A stretch of 45,972 bases of DNA from Spirochaetota bacterium (GCA_040756435.1 JBFLZD010000029.1:1-45972); one strand, 5' to 3'. Numbered from the stretch's first letter, positions 34,257 through 43,823 are shown. Numbers and translations: made by a program. The notes: generated by a model from the sequence alone, not told the origin.

Positions 34257-35171
34257 ATGGGTATTGCTAGTATTATACTATGTTTTTCGTTATTGCAGGT
34301 AAATACAACAAATTTTGATAAGTTCAACACTTTGCTAAAAGAAGGAAAACTTGATGAAGCAAAAATTGTTATAGATAATTGGGGTGAACAAAAGGAATCT
34401 GATCCGCAATACTATATATGTTGCTTTAATTATTTTATGAATAAAGCAATTACACAAGGATATGTTATTCAGGTTAATCCACCAAGCGATAGGGAAAAAA
34501 TCATTTTAACATTAAAAGACCCAAATACAGGATCCGTCAAAGGATTTATGGTGGCTACAATTGTCTATGATAAAGCTACAGCAAATACTGCAATAACATT
34601 CATTAAGGAAGGCATTCAAAAATTTCCAGACCATTATGAAATGCGTTTTGGGTTATTATGGGCATTAAAAGAATTAAAGGATTTTGACCAATATATAGGT
34701 GAGTTGGAAGATGCTTTAAAATATTTTTCTGATAAAAAGCTTACTTATATCTTTTGGAATAATAATAAAAAAATTTCAGATCCTGATGGTTTCATTATAG
34801 AAAAAATACAGGATATATTGCATGAATTTGTAAATAATGATGAGATTTATTCAAACCAGAAATTCTTGAACAATTATATTGATTTAATGATTAAGTACTA
34901 TCCTGACAATAAATATGGTTATGCAAATAAAGGATTTATGTATTTTAACAATAAGGAATATGATAAAGCTCTAGAATACTATTTTAAGGCATATGAAATA
35001 GATAAAGAAGATCTTTTAGTTTTATTCAATATTGGATTTATATATAAACAAAAAGGTAATTATGATTGCGCAAAGACATTTTTTGAAAAGATTATTACAA
35101 TTGGTGTAAATGAATATTATATTAACAGGGCTAGTGAGGAATTAAAGAATTTAGCAAGCAAAAGTCAGTGA
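34257..35171 (+). CDS. Exported TPR-repeat protein
   Basis: The 304-residue protein begins with a short hydrophobic signal-like stretch (GIASIILCFSLLQV). The rest is helical, with clear TPR units near residues 215-290 (YGYANKGFMYFNNKEYDKALEYY and LVLFNIGFIYKQKGNYDCAKTFF, as separate units). TPR proteins usually mediate binding. It begins 12 bases after the APH-kinase fusion gene, with AGGTG upstream, and is probably co-transcribed with it. No enzymatic motif is visible. Confidence 0.7.
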   Translation: MGIASIILCFSLLQVNTTNFDKFNTLLKEGKLDEAKIVIDNWGEQKESDPQYYICCFNYFMNKAITQGYVIQVNPPSDREKIILTLKDPNTGSVKGFMVATIVYDKATANTAITFIKEGIQKFPDHYEMRFGLLWALKELKDFDQYIGELEDALKYFSDKKLTYIFWNNNKKISDPDGFIIEKIQDILHEFVNNDEIYSNQKFLNNYIDLMIKYYPDNKYGYANKGFMYFNNKEYDKALEYYFKAYEIDKEDLLVLFNIGFIYKQKGNYDCAKTFFEKIITIGVNEYYINRASEELKNLASKSQ

Positions 35172-35193
35172 TAATGATAAATATTTAAAATAA

Positions 35194-36354
35194 TCAATTA
35201 ATTGGAATATATAAAACTTGTCCTTGGTGAATAAAATCTGGGTGGGTTATATTGTTAATTGTAATAATAGTCTGTGGGCTTGCCCGGTAACGCTTTGCTA
35301 TTTGTGACAGTGTTTCACCTGATTTTACTTTATGAGTTTTAATAGATGTAAACTTTAATGTGTAAATTTGATCTTTATATTCTTCTATTTTTTCTTTACT
35401 ACCTTTTGGTAATAACAGTATATAATTACGTTCTTTGGGTGGGGTTATATTTTTTTTAAGTTGAGGGTTGTATAGCTTAATAAATTCAGAAGGAATGTTG
35501 CATTTTTCAGTAAGCACATTAATCCTTACCGGGTATCTGATTTCTACCAGTTCAATATCATAATCATTATCAGGTTTCAGTAAATCTTTTTCAATAGAAA
35601 ATAGTTCAGGATATTTATAAATAAGTGCTAATGCAGCATAGCGGTATATATATTCTGCAGTTTCTTTACGTAAAACTCCAGATTCGATGAGGTCATAGAA
35701 ATGGTGATAGCCATTGGCTTTCATTGTTCGTGATAAATAACCACATCCACCGTTGTATGCAAGCAGTGCAAGTTCCCATGAATTAAATGTATTATTCAAA
35801 TGGTTGAGATGTCGTAGTGCAGCATTTGTTGATTTTATTATATCACGGCGCTCATCAACAAAATCGTTTATCTGTAATCCTAGAATTTTTGCTGTTGATG
35901 GTAAAAATTGCCATATCCCTACTGCATTGCTCCTGGAAACAGCATAGGGATTAAAGGCGCTTTCCAGCAGTGGAAGTAGTGCAATATCTTCAGGAATACC
36001 TTCATATTGCTGCATCTGTTCTCTAATTAAAGGCATGTATAGGTGTGAACGTTTTATAGCGGTTATAGTATATTCCCTGCCTCTGGTGAGATAAATGTAC
36101 AAAAATTTTCGTACATCAGGAATTCTACACACGGACAAATCATTTATAGCAGTAAATATATCTTTACCCTCTAATTTAGGTAAGAATATGCTATCATTAT
36201 CGGGATTATAATTTATTGCATTTTGTAATCCTTCTTCTGAGAACACAGGATCGGAATACAATTCTAAGAGATTTTTGCAAAAAAGTTTAGTGTCAACAAA
36301 TTCAATGAGTATAATAAAAATCAGTAAATATGATATGTAATGCAGTTTTTTCAT
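35194..36354 (-). CDS. MltD-like membrane-bound lytic transglycosylase with LysM
   Basis: The 386-residue exported protein cleaves peptidoglycan glycan strands. It has an N-terminal signal or anchor (residues 6-20), a soluble-lytic-transglycosylase domain with catalytic Glu131 in LLESAFNPYAVS, and motifs VGIWQFLPSTA and LLAYNGGCGY. The C-terminus has a LysM domain, HKVKSGETLSQIAKRY, for peptidoglycan binding; a weaker LysM-like segment precedes it. Such enzymes help insert flagella and remodel the wall. It is transcribed alone on the minus strand, convergent with the TPR gene 22 bases away. Confidence 0.88.
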   Translation of the reverse strand: MKKLHYISYLLIFIILIEFVDTKLFCKNLLELYSDPVFSEEGLQNAINYNPDNDSIFLPKLEGKDIFTAINDLSVCRIPDVRKFLYIYLTRGREYTITAIKRSHLYMPLIREQMQQYEGIPEDIALLPLLESAFNPYAVSRSNAVGIWQFLPSTAKILGLQINDFVDERRDIIKSTNAALRHLNHLNNTFNSWELALLAYNGGCGYLSRTMKANGYHHFYDLIESGVLRKETAEYIYRYAALALIYKYPELFSIEKDLLKPDNDYDIELVEIRYPVRINVLTEKCNIPSEFIKLYNPQLKKNITPPKERNYILLLPKGSKEKIEEYKDQIYTLKFTSIKTHKVKSGETLSQIAKRYRASPQTIITINNITHPDFIHQGQVLYIPIN

Positions 36355-36660
36355 CCGCTAAAATATTCCTAATTTTTATAAAGTATTATATATAAAATTA
36401 AATGAACAATATACTATAAATAGTAAATAAAAAATAGTCACATATCATGATAGCAAAAATGGAATAATATGTCAAAAAAATTGTACAAAAAAAGTTAAGT
36501 TGTATTAACATTACTGATGGATGTAGTATTTAATTGTTGTATGGAATAATACATGATTTATATATATTTTAATAAACAATAAATAAAAAGTGATGGACAT
36601 TATTCAATGAAATAATTATATTTATCAGAATAGAATACATTAAATAGAAGGTTGAATTGT
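36355..36660. other. AT-rich divergent intergenic region
   Basis: This 306-base stretch between the lytic transglycosylase and the XRE-cupin gene holds no plausible gene. It has one small inverted repeat, TGTAT (36538-36542) and ATACA (36549-36553), about 110 bases before the regulator start, which could be an operator for that regulator. I see nothing else in it. Confidence 0.4.
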
Positions 36661-37227
36661 ATGGATCAGCTTATAGAAAATATTGGTAAGAAGATTCAAT
36701 ATTTCAGAAAAAAAAATGATATAACCTTAAAGGAATTAGCTGAAAAAATACATGCAACACCAAGCCTTATTAGTCAGATTGAACATGGGAAAGCAAATCC
36801 TTCGCTGGCCACATTGAAGGCAATTGCTGATGTATTCAATGTTCCCATTGGCTTATTTTTTGAAAATGAGATAAAAAAAACAGCACCTTCCCCTGTAATA
36901 CGAAAGAATACACACCGAAGACTGCTTACTGATGGAAATGTTTCATACACTTTATTAAATCCCGATTCCAACGAAATGGAAGTTATCTTGATTGAGTTTC
37001 CTCCGGGTGCTTCAACAGGGGAAGAACATTATCACCATGACGGGTATGAAGTGGGTTATATTATGAAAGGTGAGCTAACAGTAGCATTGGAAGATAATGA
37101 ATACAATTTACAGCAGGGGGACAGCATTGCATTCAAAAGCTTGCGTTCACATAAAATAAAAAACAATTCTTCACAAACAACCCTTGCTCTATGGGTTAAT
37201 CTTGTGCCATGGATTTTTGTTAAATAG
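36661..37227 (+). CDS. XRE-family transcriptional regulator with C-terminal cupin domain
   Basis: The 188-residue protein has an N-terminal helix-turn-helix (IGKKIQYFRKK, LKELAEKIHATPSLISQIEHGKANPS) and a C-terminal cupin (GEEHYHHDGYEVGYIMKG, LQQGDSIAF, SHKI) that likely senses a small ligand. This is the common SutR/PuuR-like one-component design. The metal-type histidines HYHHD are present. I chose ATG 36661; AGAAGG lies 9 bases upstream, and a TTG at 36652 is in frame. It precedes the M48 protease gene by 11 bases, so it may control the pair. Confidence 0.9.
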   Translation: MDQLIENIGKKIQYFRKKNDITLKELAEKIHATPSLISQIEHGKANPSLATLKAIADVFNVPIGLFFENEIKKTAPSPVIRKNTHRRLLTDGNVSYTLLNPDSNEMEVILIEFPPGASTGEEHYHHDGYEVGYIMKGELTVALEDNEYNLQQGDSIAFKSLRSHKIKNNSSQTTLALWVNLVPWIFVK

Positions 37228-37238
37228 GAAACAATTCT

Positions 37239-38354
37239 ATGACTAACACCAACCCTGACATCCAGTCAGCAATCTATACAAAGACAAAAGTAAAACTTTC
37301 AATAGTGCATATGGTGCTGGAACTTTTTCTTTTGGGTGTTGGTTCGTTTACAATATCAAAGCCACTTTACCAGTTATTATCGCCCTTAATAAAAAATGAT
37401 TATATTTTGCTTTTAGCCTTTTTTGTTTCTTTTGGCGGTTTATTGTCACTTATTCTTTTGCCTCTGGAATTTTATCAAAGCTACATTATTGAACACACGT
37501 TTGGACTTTCAAATCAAACAGTTTTTGACTGGTGTATTGAAGAATTAAAATCTTTGCTGGTTTCAATTGTTATTGGCCTTCCACTGATACTGCTGTTTTA
37601 TTATTTGATTAAAGTTACTGCGCTATGGTGGCTGTATTTTGCTATTGTAGTTTTTATATTTGCTATTATCCTTGCAAAAATTGCTCCTGTATTGATTTTC
37701 CCATTATTTTATACGTTTACACCCATTGACAATAATGATTTAAAAAACTCATTGAATGAACTCATGCAACAACACGGATTACATGTTAGTGGAATTTTTT
37801 CGTTTAATATGATTAAGGACACGAAAAAAGCTAACGCTGCATTTACCGGCTTGGGTAGAACACGAAGGATTATCTTAAGTGATACCATGCTCAATGTATT
37901 TGACGTTAATGAAATCAAAACAGTATTTGCCCATGAGTTAGGGCATTATGTGTATAAACATATTGTAAAAAACATTGTGCTCAGTGGCATTATAATTGTT
38001 GGGTCATTTTATGTATGTTCTTACCTGTATGAAATAACATTGTATACTGTTGGATATTCAAGCAGATTTGATATTGCAGCTTTGCCACTACTAATATTTT
38101 ATCTTTCAATTTTCAGCATGCTGCTTATGCCGCTGCTCAACACCCTGTCGCGGTACTATGAAAAACAGGCTGATATGTATGCACTTAAAGTAACAGGCGA
38201 TCCTGAGTCTTTTATATCAACAATGGAAAAGTTAGCGGCAATGAATCTTTCGCAAAAAGAACAGCATCCTGTCATTGAGTTTCTCCTGTACAGCCATCCA
38301 ACAATTGCTAAGCGAATTGAGTTAGCCAAGAATTACAGGGCTACCACTTCGTGA
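37239..38354 (+). CDS. M48 (Ste24/CAAX-protease-like) membrane metalloprotease
   Basis: The 371-residue protein has several membrane helices (about residues 20-50, 60-85, 105-165 and 245-305). The zinc site HELGH is at 232-236, and a later KQADMYAL segment gives the third ligand glutamate region (EKQAD). The AAFTGLGRTRRIILSDTML stretch before it, seen as NAAFTGLGRTRR and ILSDTML, is typical of Ste24-like M48 proteases, which act in membrane protein quality control in bacteria. The 3' end overlaps purM convergently by 33 bases. Confidence 0.88.
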   Translation: MTNTNPDIQSAIYTKTKVKLSIVHMVLELFLLGVGSFTISKPLYQLLSPLIKNDYILLLAFFVSFGGLLSLILLPLEFYQSYIIEHTFGLSNQTVFDWCIEELKSLLVSIVIGLPLILLFYYLIKVTALWWLYFAIVVFIFAIILAKIAPVLIFPLFYTFTPIDNNDLKNSLNELMQQHGLHVSGIFSFNMIKDTKKANAAFTGLGRTRRIILSDTMLNVFDVNEIKTVFAHELGHYVYKHIVKNIVLSGIIIVGSFYVCSYLYEITLYTVGYSSRFDIAALPLLIFYLSIFSMLLMPLLNTLSRYYEKQADMYALKVTGDPESFISTMEKLAAMNLSQKEQHPVIEFLLYSHPTIAKRIELAKNYRATTS

Positions 38355-39353
38355 TTGTATATGACCAATGATGTATGCTTTTTCGCCGTGTTGTGTAAGG
38401 ATTTTTATAAGTGAATCTGCATCATCTTTTTTTACAACACATATCATGCCAATACCCATATTAAATGTGGTGAACATCTCCTTTTCTTCAATGTTGCCCT
38501 CACGCTGTATTATCTGGAATATTGGTGGTACGGTAAATGATTTCTTTTCAATGTATGCAGTGGCACTATCCGGCAAAATGCGTGGAATATTTTCATAAAA
38601 GCCACCACCGGTTATGTGAACCAGCCCTTTAATGGTAACTATCTCCAAAGCTTTTAAAATGGGTTTAACATATATGCGTGTTGGTTCAAGCAGTACCTGA
38701 CCTAATGGTTTTGACAATTCATTGAGTTTTGTTTCAACTGTATATTTCTTGATATCAAAAAATAGTTTTCTGACAAGCGAATATCCATTAGAATGGATTC
38801 CCGATGAGGCAATGCCTACAATTGCATCACCAGGTTGTATGGTACTTCCATCGATGATGCGATGCCTATCGACAACACCAACACTGAATCCCGCTATATC
38901 ATAATCATCTGGCTGCATAACATTGGGATGTTCAGCTGTCTCGCCACCTATTAGAGCACAATCCGCCATTTTGCAACCTGTGGCCAATCCTTTTATGACA
39001 TCAACTAAAACATCTTCATGAAGTTTGCCACAAGCTATGTAATCCAAAAAAAATAGAGGCCTGGCACCAGTTACCACAATATCGTTTACACACATTGCCA
39101 CAGCATCAATGCCAATGGTTGTGTGTACGTTCATCATCTGCGCAATCTTTAGTTTTGTTCCCACACCGTCGGTACTGGAAACAAGTACGGGTTCTTTGTA
39201 TTGTTTAAAGGTAGCGTCAAATAGTGCGGCAAATCCTCCAATATCAGTTAAAACTTCTTTTGTAAATGTTTCTTTTACTATGGTGCTAATACGTTTTACA
39301 AACCTGTTGCCACCTTCAACATCAACTCCAGAATCCTTATATGTAATGCCCAT
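38322..39353 (-). CDS. purM: Phosphoribosylformylglycinamidine cyclo-ligase (AIR synthetase)
   Basis: The 343-residue enzyme closes the imidazole ring in purine synthesis using ATP. It starts MGITYKDSGVDVEGGNRFV, the family's N-terminal signature, and has STDGVGTKLKIA, DAVAMCVNDIVVTGARPLFFLDY and LIGGETAEHP as the ATP and substrate segments. Length and ends are normal. AAGAGGT stands 5 bases before the ATG. It is transcribed alone; its leader contains repeated TTAACGTATA boxes. No other pur gene is in the window. Confidence 0.95.
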   Translation of the reverse strand: MGITYKDSGVDVEGGNRFVKRISTIVKETFTKEVLTDIGGFAALFDATFKQYKEPVLVSSTDGVGTKLKIAQMMNVHTTIGIDAVAMCVNDIVVTGARPLFFLDYIACGKLHEDVLVDVIKGLATGCKMADCALIGGETAEHPNVMQPDDYDIAGFSVGVVDRHRIIDGSTIQPGDAIVGIASSGIHSNGYSLVRKLFFDIKKYTVETKLNELSKPLGQVLLEPTRIYVKPILKALEIVTIKGLVHITGGGFYENIPRILPDSATAYIEKKSFTVPPIFQIIQREGNIEEKEMFTTFNMGIGMICVVKKDDADSLIKILTQHGEKAYIIGHIQSRSGSPVILG

Positions 39354-39399
39354 GATTACCTCTTTGTAAAAGTAAATTGTTATGTTATTTAGTAATATA

Positions 39400-39436
39400 C
39401 GTTAAATCAAAACTATACGTTTAACGCTGTGTATAG
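39400..39436 (-). promoter_or_regulatory. Repeated boxes in the purM leader
   Basis: On the minus strand TTAAACGTATA and TTTAACGTATA occur as direct repeats. On the plus strand the same bases form two interleaved dyads: CGTTAAA (39400-39406) with TTTAACG (39420-39426), and CTATAC (39413-39418) with GTATAG (39431-39436). They lie 47-83 bases before purM and may bind a regulator or include its promoter. Confidence 0.35.
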
Positions 39437-39682
39437 CTTACTTGTTTTATATAATGATATATAGAAAAAATATGTAGAACCTCACCACTTTCGTAGAGGG
39501 AACTGAAGAATTTTTTAATCAAAAAACCAATAATAGATATTTGTCAATAAAGAAAACTAAAAAGATAGTGGATAGTACTACATTGGTAAGTATTGATAAA
39601 GAAAGTATTTATATATGGTAATATTAGTATTCTTTTAAACAATTCATCACTAACCTGTAATAATTCACGATTAACAATCAGT

Positions 39683-39787
39683 AATAATTCATTAAAAATT
39701 TCATATGAATATAGTATACACCCCACTGCCGAAGGCGGCAGGGTGTACATTATTATTTTGTTCAAATTTCCACCTTTAGGAATAATT
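39683..39787. repeat. Palindromic MITE-like element, copy B (inverted relative to A)
   Basis: AATAATTC (39683-39690) and AGGAATAATT (39778-39787) bound an imperfect palindrome with TATACACCCC / GGGTGTACA arms and the centre CTGCCG-AAGG-CGGCAG. Read on the minus strand, it matches copy A along both arms, including AATTATTCCTAAA and GTGGAAATTT. Confidence 0.75.
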
Positions 39788-40186
39788 AATGATTAACAAT
39801 AGTAATGTTATACATAATTTTATATATAATTTATTGCTTGCAATTAATTTGTATATATTATCATATTGTAATATAAGATAAAAAATTGATTTTTCAATAT
39901 CATAATATTATGGAGGAGGATTTTCACCATTATCGGGGTAGCTTAAATCAAATTGATGGAATTAAGACAATAATGTCATTTCAAAGAATGAAGTATGGTC
40001 ACTGAGTCCTATTAAAGTATGGTTACTGATTTTGATAAAGAGAAGGGGAACATTAACTTCTCCTATTCGTTGTACTTGTCCCTATAGAATAGGGGCTTTT
40101 CAGGATGATATGAGGGTGAACAATATTTTTAACTCCTTGGGGTTTGAAATGGCATTATGAATAATTTTATAAAGGGGGAGGTTTAT
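39788..40186. other. Non-coding stretch with direct repeats and a small hairpin
   Basis: No plausible gene is seen here. AAGTATGGTCACTGA (39991-40005) is repeated as AAGTATGGTTACTGA (40015-40029). CCCTAT (40080-40085) pairs with ATAGGG (40089-40094). GGAGGAGG near 39914 looks like a ribosome binding site without a gene. This may be the remnant of a mobile element or a leader of the following ligase gene. Confidence 0.35.
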
Positions 40187-41896
40187 ATGAAAGATCCTAA
40201 AAAAGATCAGTTATGTTTGGAGAAATATAAAGAATTGCTTCCTAATTTAGCTGATTATGTAGAGTATTATGCTAAAAAGAAGCCTAAAGCATTGGCTATC
40301 ATTGAACATAATACCGGTGAAAAAGTAACATGGAAGCAATTCAATACCTCGGTATCCGCATTTGCTGCAAAGTTGCTTTCCATTGGATTGAAAAAGGGTG
40401 ATATAGTAGCAACCAGTTTGCCACTGTTAAAAGAACATATTTACCTCATGTATGCCTGTTACAGGATTGGTATAATAATTGCTCCACTTGATTTGCGACT
40501 GAAAACAAAAGAGATACAATACTGTTTGGACAGGATGAAACCTAAAGCGTATTTCTTCTTAGGGAAAACTCCAGTGGCAGACTTCAGACCCATGATAGCT
40601 GAGGTAATGAAGACATCTCCATATGTGCAATACTGGGTTCAGTTTCAAAAAGAACCCGAGTTTATAATGGAAGGTGCTATTGGCGTTGCCGATTTTGTGA
40701 AAGACATCAAAAAAGTTTTTATTAAAAGTTTAATTACAGGCAGCGTAAAAAGGGCTCGAAAAAAAGTTCAAAAAAGAGATGCATGTTTGATAATTTTTAC
40801 AACAGGATCAACGGGATCTCCAAAGCCTGCATTGCTATGCCATGAAGGAATACTTGTACAGAATATAGGTCTTGCTGTTGGTTTTGAATTAAATGAAAAT
40901 GACAGATTTCTGGTTAATCTACCTCCTTCCCATGTTGGTTGTACTACTGAACAGCTGGCAACAACCATTTTTGGTGGAGGAACATCGGTCATCCTTCATA
41001 TTTTTGATCCCAAGCTAAGCCTTGAAGCAATTCAAACTCATAAAGTAACATGCCTTGGACAGATTCCTGCATTATTTAACATGGAATGGCTGCTACCAAA
41101 TTATAAGGATTACGATTTATCAAGTTTGCGTTTTGCTATTTATGGTGGTCAGGCAGTGTCCCGTGAATTTTTAGTAAAGATGAAATCTATGGCTCCCAGG
41201 ATTGGCACAGGTTTGGGTTTAACCGAAACATCTGGTTTCTGTACGTATACTGATGTTGATGCAGATGTTGATGAGATTGTTCAGGGTATTGGTTATGACA
41301 TGCCGCTATGCCCAATCAGTATACGTGAGCCCATGAATGCTGATGGTTCAGCAGGCAGAGAAAAATCAAAAGGGGAAATTGGTGAAATTTGCTTTAGCGG
41401 GCCTCAGATATTTTTAGGCTATCTCAATGATCCTGATAATACCAGAAAGACAATTTCAAAAGAAGGAATATGCTATACCGGGGATTTAGGATACTATGAT
41501 GAAAAAGGATTGCATTTTGCTGGCAGATCAAAATTGGTGATAAAACCAAAAGGATACCAGGTATACCCTGATGATGTGGAACATCATATCAGTGAAAAAT
41601 TAAAAGGTAAAGTCAATATGGTTGCTGTAGTAGGTGCTGAGCATAATGTATATTCTGAGGCAATCATTGCATTTGTTGAACCACTGCAGGGTGTAGAGGT
41701 AACTCCTGAAGATGTTATGAAAGCTTGTGATGATATATCAGCCTATTCCAGACCTTCCCATGTTGAGATTGTAAAGCCGGGGCAGTTTCCTCTCAACAGG
41801 GTTGCTAAGACTGATTATGTATTACTCAAAGAGGAGGCAAAGAAGATAGTAGAAAGGTTACGCAGTGAAGGAAAATGGGATAAGGCTAAACAGTAA
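40187..41896 (+). CDS. AMP-dependent acyl-CoA ligase-like protein
   Basis: The 569-residue protein is an ANL-superfamily adenylating enzyme. The P-loop-like motif is IIFTTGSTGSPKPALLCHEG, seen as FTTGSTGSPKPALLCHEG; others are YGGQAVSREF, TGLGLTETSG, YTGDLGYYDEKGLHFAGRSK and the C-terminal catalytic lysine region NRVAKTDYVLLKEE. It most likely activates a fatty or related carboxylic acid to an acyl-CoA, although substrate and CoA use cannot be told from the motifs. I chose ATG 40187, 5 bases after GGGGGAGG; an ATG at 40157 lacks a binding site. A strong terminator follows. Confidence 0.87.
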   Translation: MKDPKKDQLCLEKYKELLPNLADYVEYYAKKKPKALAIIEHNTGEKVTWKQFNTSVSAFAAKLLSIGLKKGDIVATSLPLLKEHIYLMYACYRIGIIIAPLDLRLKTKEIQYCLDRMKPKAYFFLGKTPVADFRPMIAEVMKTSPYVQYWVQFQKEPEFIMEGAIGVADFVKDIKKVFIKSLITGSVKRARKKVQKRDACLIIFTTGSTGSPKPALLCHEGILVQNIGLAVGFELNENDRFLVNLPPSHVGCTTEQLATTIFGGGTSVILHIFDPKLSLEAIQTHKVTCLGQIPALFNMEWLLPNYKDYDLSSLRFAIYGGQAVSREFLVKMKSMAPRIGTGLGLTETSGFCTYTDVDADVDEIVQGIGYDMPLCPISIREPMNADGSAGREKSKGEIGEICFSGPQIFLGYLNDPDNTRKTISKEGICYTGDLGYYDEKGLHFAGRSKLVIKPKGYQVYPDDVEHHISEKLKGKVNMVAVVGAEHNVYSEAIIAFVEPLQGVEVTPEDVMKACDDISAYSRPSHVEIVKPGQFPLNRVAKTDYVLLKEEAKKIVERLRSEGKWDKAKQ

Positions 41897-41922
41897 TTAA
41901 AAAATAAAGCAATTACAGTTTT

Positions 41923-41961
41923 ATAAAGGCTTACTTTATCAGTAGGCCTTTATTTTTTTTT
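41923..41961 (+). terminator. Rho-independent terminator after the acyl-CoA ligase-like gene
   Basis: ATAAAGGCTTAC (41923-41934) pairs with GTAGGCCTTTAT (41942-41953) with one G-U pair around a 7-base loop, followed by a run of eight or more T. Confidence 0.92.
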
Positions 41962-42051
41962 ATTTAATAAGAAAAACGGTTGCAAAAATAATTTATTAAT
42001 ATAAGATAAAAAACATTTGATAAATATTTTTTTAATCGGGTTTTAAACATT

Positions 42052-42930
42052 ATGGAACGTGCTGATATATGGTATTGTACAGATAATGATAAAGGTAAAG
42101 AAATCTTTACTGCATTAAAGATATTAGGGTTGAATATAACACTAATTGAGGATAAAAACTTTTTATCATGCAATATTGTCCCTTCGCGGATAAATATATT
42201 TATTATTGATCTTGTAAATAGTGATATTTCAGAAATTTTAGCTATGATTCGAAAAGACGAACGGATTCATAAATTTCTGAAATATCTTGTGTTATATAAA
42301 AAACAGATTCGAAAAGCTTCACATTTTATCTCGGAATTGATGCATCTGGAAATTCTATCTCGCCCATTACAAAAACGTGAATTTTCATTATTAATAGAAA
42401 AATCTATTATTGTTGAGCGATATAAAGAAATGTTGAGCCTTTTTTCGCATGAAGCGGGAGAAAGAATGGAAACATATGCCAATTTGCTGGATATAAACAG
42501 GAAAGAGTCATTCTTTGATGAGAAAGAAAAAAATATTTTTGAAAAAATTATACATTTTGAAAAACACATTATTGATGAGCAAAAAAAGCTTAATCAAGCA
42601 ATAACAAATTTTGCAAAAATTCGGCAGCAGGAATTATTTGATTTAAAAAAAAGAATAGATGCCGAAGAGATGCTTGCTGAATTACGAAGGAAGGAATTAT
42701 TGGATGCTCAGAGTATAATTGAGGCACAGAATGCTGTAATTGAATATTCAAGCAAAGAGCTTAAAGATGCAACTGAAATACTCCATGCCACTGAAGCAGT
42801 CCAGGAATTAGGTAGACTGGAAGCCATGCAACTACATGAGCAGTTAAAAAAAGAAAAACAAAAAAACGAAGAGTTGTTAAAAAAAATTGAATCTCTGGAA
42901 AAACAAATACACAAGTTACAATCACGGTAA
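42052..42930 (+). CDS. Receiver-like domain fused to a long coiled coil
   Basis: The first 115 residues have the alternating strand/helix pattern of a receiver domain: WYCTDNDKGKEIFTALKILG, then INIFIIDLVNSD with a possible acceptor Asp, then YLVLYKKQ. The acidic pair and the switch lysine are not convincing, so it is probably a pseudo-receiver. Residues 165-292 are an almost unbroken coiled coil rich in Glu, Lys and Leu, containing repeated LLDAQSIIEAQNAV-type heptads. It could be a scaffold for polar or cytoskeletal signalling. The next gene starts 3 bases after its stop. Family unknown to me. Confidence 0.7.
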   Translation: MERADIWYCTDNDKGKEIFTALKILGLNITLIEDKNFLSCNIVPSRINIFIIDLVNSDISEILAMIRKDERIHKFLKYLVLYKKQIRKASHFISELMHLEILSRPLQKREFSLLIEKSIIVERYKEMLSLFSHEAGERMETYANLLDINRKESFFDEKEKNIFEKIIHFEKHIIDEQKKLNQAITNFAKIRQQELFDLKKRIDAEEMLAELRRKELLDAQSIIEAQNAVIEYSSKELKDATEILHATEAVQELGRLEAMQLHEQLKKEKQKNEELLKKIESLEKQIHKLQSR

Positions 42931-42933
42931 ATT

Positions 42934-43491
42934 ATGGCTTATCATTTAATTGGTGTTTTAATAATTTCAATTATCTCATTTATCAATTTTCAATCACCAG
43001 TGTATGCATGGTTTAACAGAGGTCTTGATGATACATTGGTGGAAATGCATAAGATGTTTAATCAAAGAGAATTAGTGCAGCTCTATGACAATTATGTACA
43101 CGGTGATATTAAGAATGATATAATGAAACTGATTGACGCAATGAAAGCTGAAAAGACTGATGAAAATAAAATTGCTTTAAGACTGCAATATAAAAACATT
43201 GAACAATATCGCAAAGCAACATCCAGAGATATTATGATACGTTTTTTTGATGTAATGAAGAATCCTCATTATAGCCAGCCTTCAAATATAAAAAATAGTG
43301 CTTACCTAAGAATTGCACTTGCGTTATCTTTGTTATTTGCATTTTTGGATAATGGGATGGAACTGGTTGATAAGAAAATCGATTTTAAATGCGCTATATT
43401 GACATATAAAGGAAATAATTTTACCATGAAAATCTATTTTTATTACCAAAATGGCAAATGGTTCTTGACAGATGGCAGGCAGTGCTTATAG
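42934..43491 (+). CDS. Exported hypothetical protein
   Basis: The 185-residue protein begins with a hydrophobic signal peptide (HLIGVLIISIISFINF) and a plausible signal peptidase site after VYA (residues 28-30). The mature part is helical and charged, with a second hydrophobic stretch YLRIALALSLLFAFLDNG near 128-145 and a beta-rich C-terminus ending in NGKWFLTDGRQCL. I know no family. It follows the coiled-coil gene by 3 bases and is probably co-transcribed. Confidence 0.65.
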   Translation: MAYHLIGVLIISIISFINFQSPVYAWFNRGLDDTLVEMHKMFNQRELVQLYDNYVHGDIKNDIMKLIDAMKAEKTDENKIALRLQYKNIEQYRKATSRDIMIRFFDVMKNPHYSQPSNIKNSAYLRIALALSLLFAFLDNGMELVDKKIDFKCAILTYKGNNFTMKIYFYYQNGKWFLTDGRQCL

Positions 43492-43556
43492 AAATAGTTA
43501 TACTACTATAAATGATTTAATTAGTTTTAATACTGTAATTTAGTGAAGATATTGTT

Positions 43557-43823
43557 ATGGAATGGCAAAAAATATTATCTGATGCAGTACAGGATGGGAA
43601 AATAAAGGAATTACACTTAAAAAAGATTCCTGTGTTGAAGACATGTGATAACTGGCGGGAGGTGGAGCCAATAGGCTGGATTGACCATCCTATGAAACTC
43701 ACTCATTACAAAGGTGCACTGGTTAAACTGAGGGGCAATATATATTTTGTAACTGAAAAAACTATTAACGCCTTAAGTGAATATATTAACTGGAAAATTA
43801 CTCAGCGTATTGATGTAATTTAA
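43557..43823 (+). CDS. Small hypothetical protein (88 residues)
   Basis: The 88-residue soluble protein has a helical first part (MEWQKILSDAVQDGKIKEL) and a beta-rich middle (GWIDHPMKLTHYKGALVKLRGNIYFVT, visible as separate strands). Composition and codon use match the neighbours. No motif is recognised. It lies 65 bases after the exported hypothetical gene and ends exactly one base before the convergent XPB-like gene. Confidence 0.6.
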   Translation: MEWQKILSDAVQDGKIKELHLKKIPVLKTCDNWREVEPIGWIDHPMKLTHYKGALVKLRGNIYFVTEKTINALSEYINWKITQRIDVI

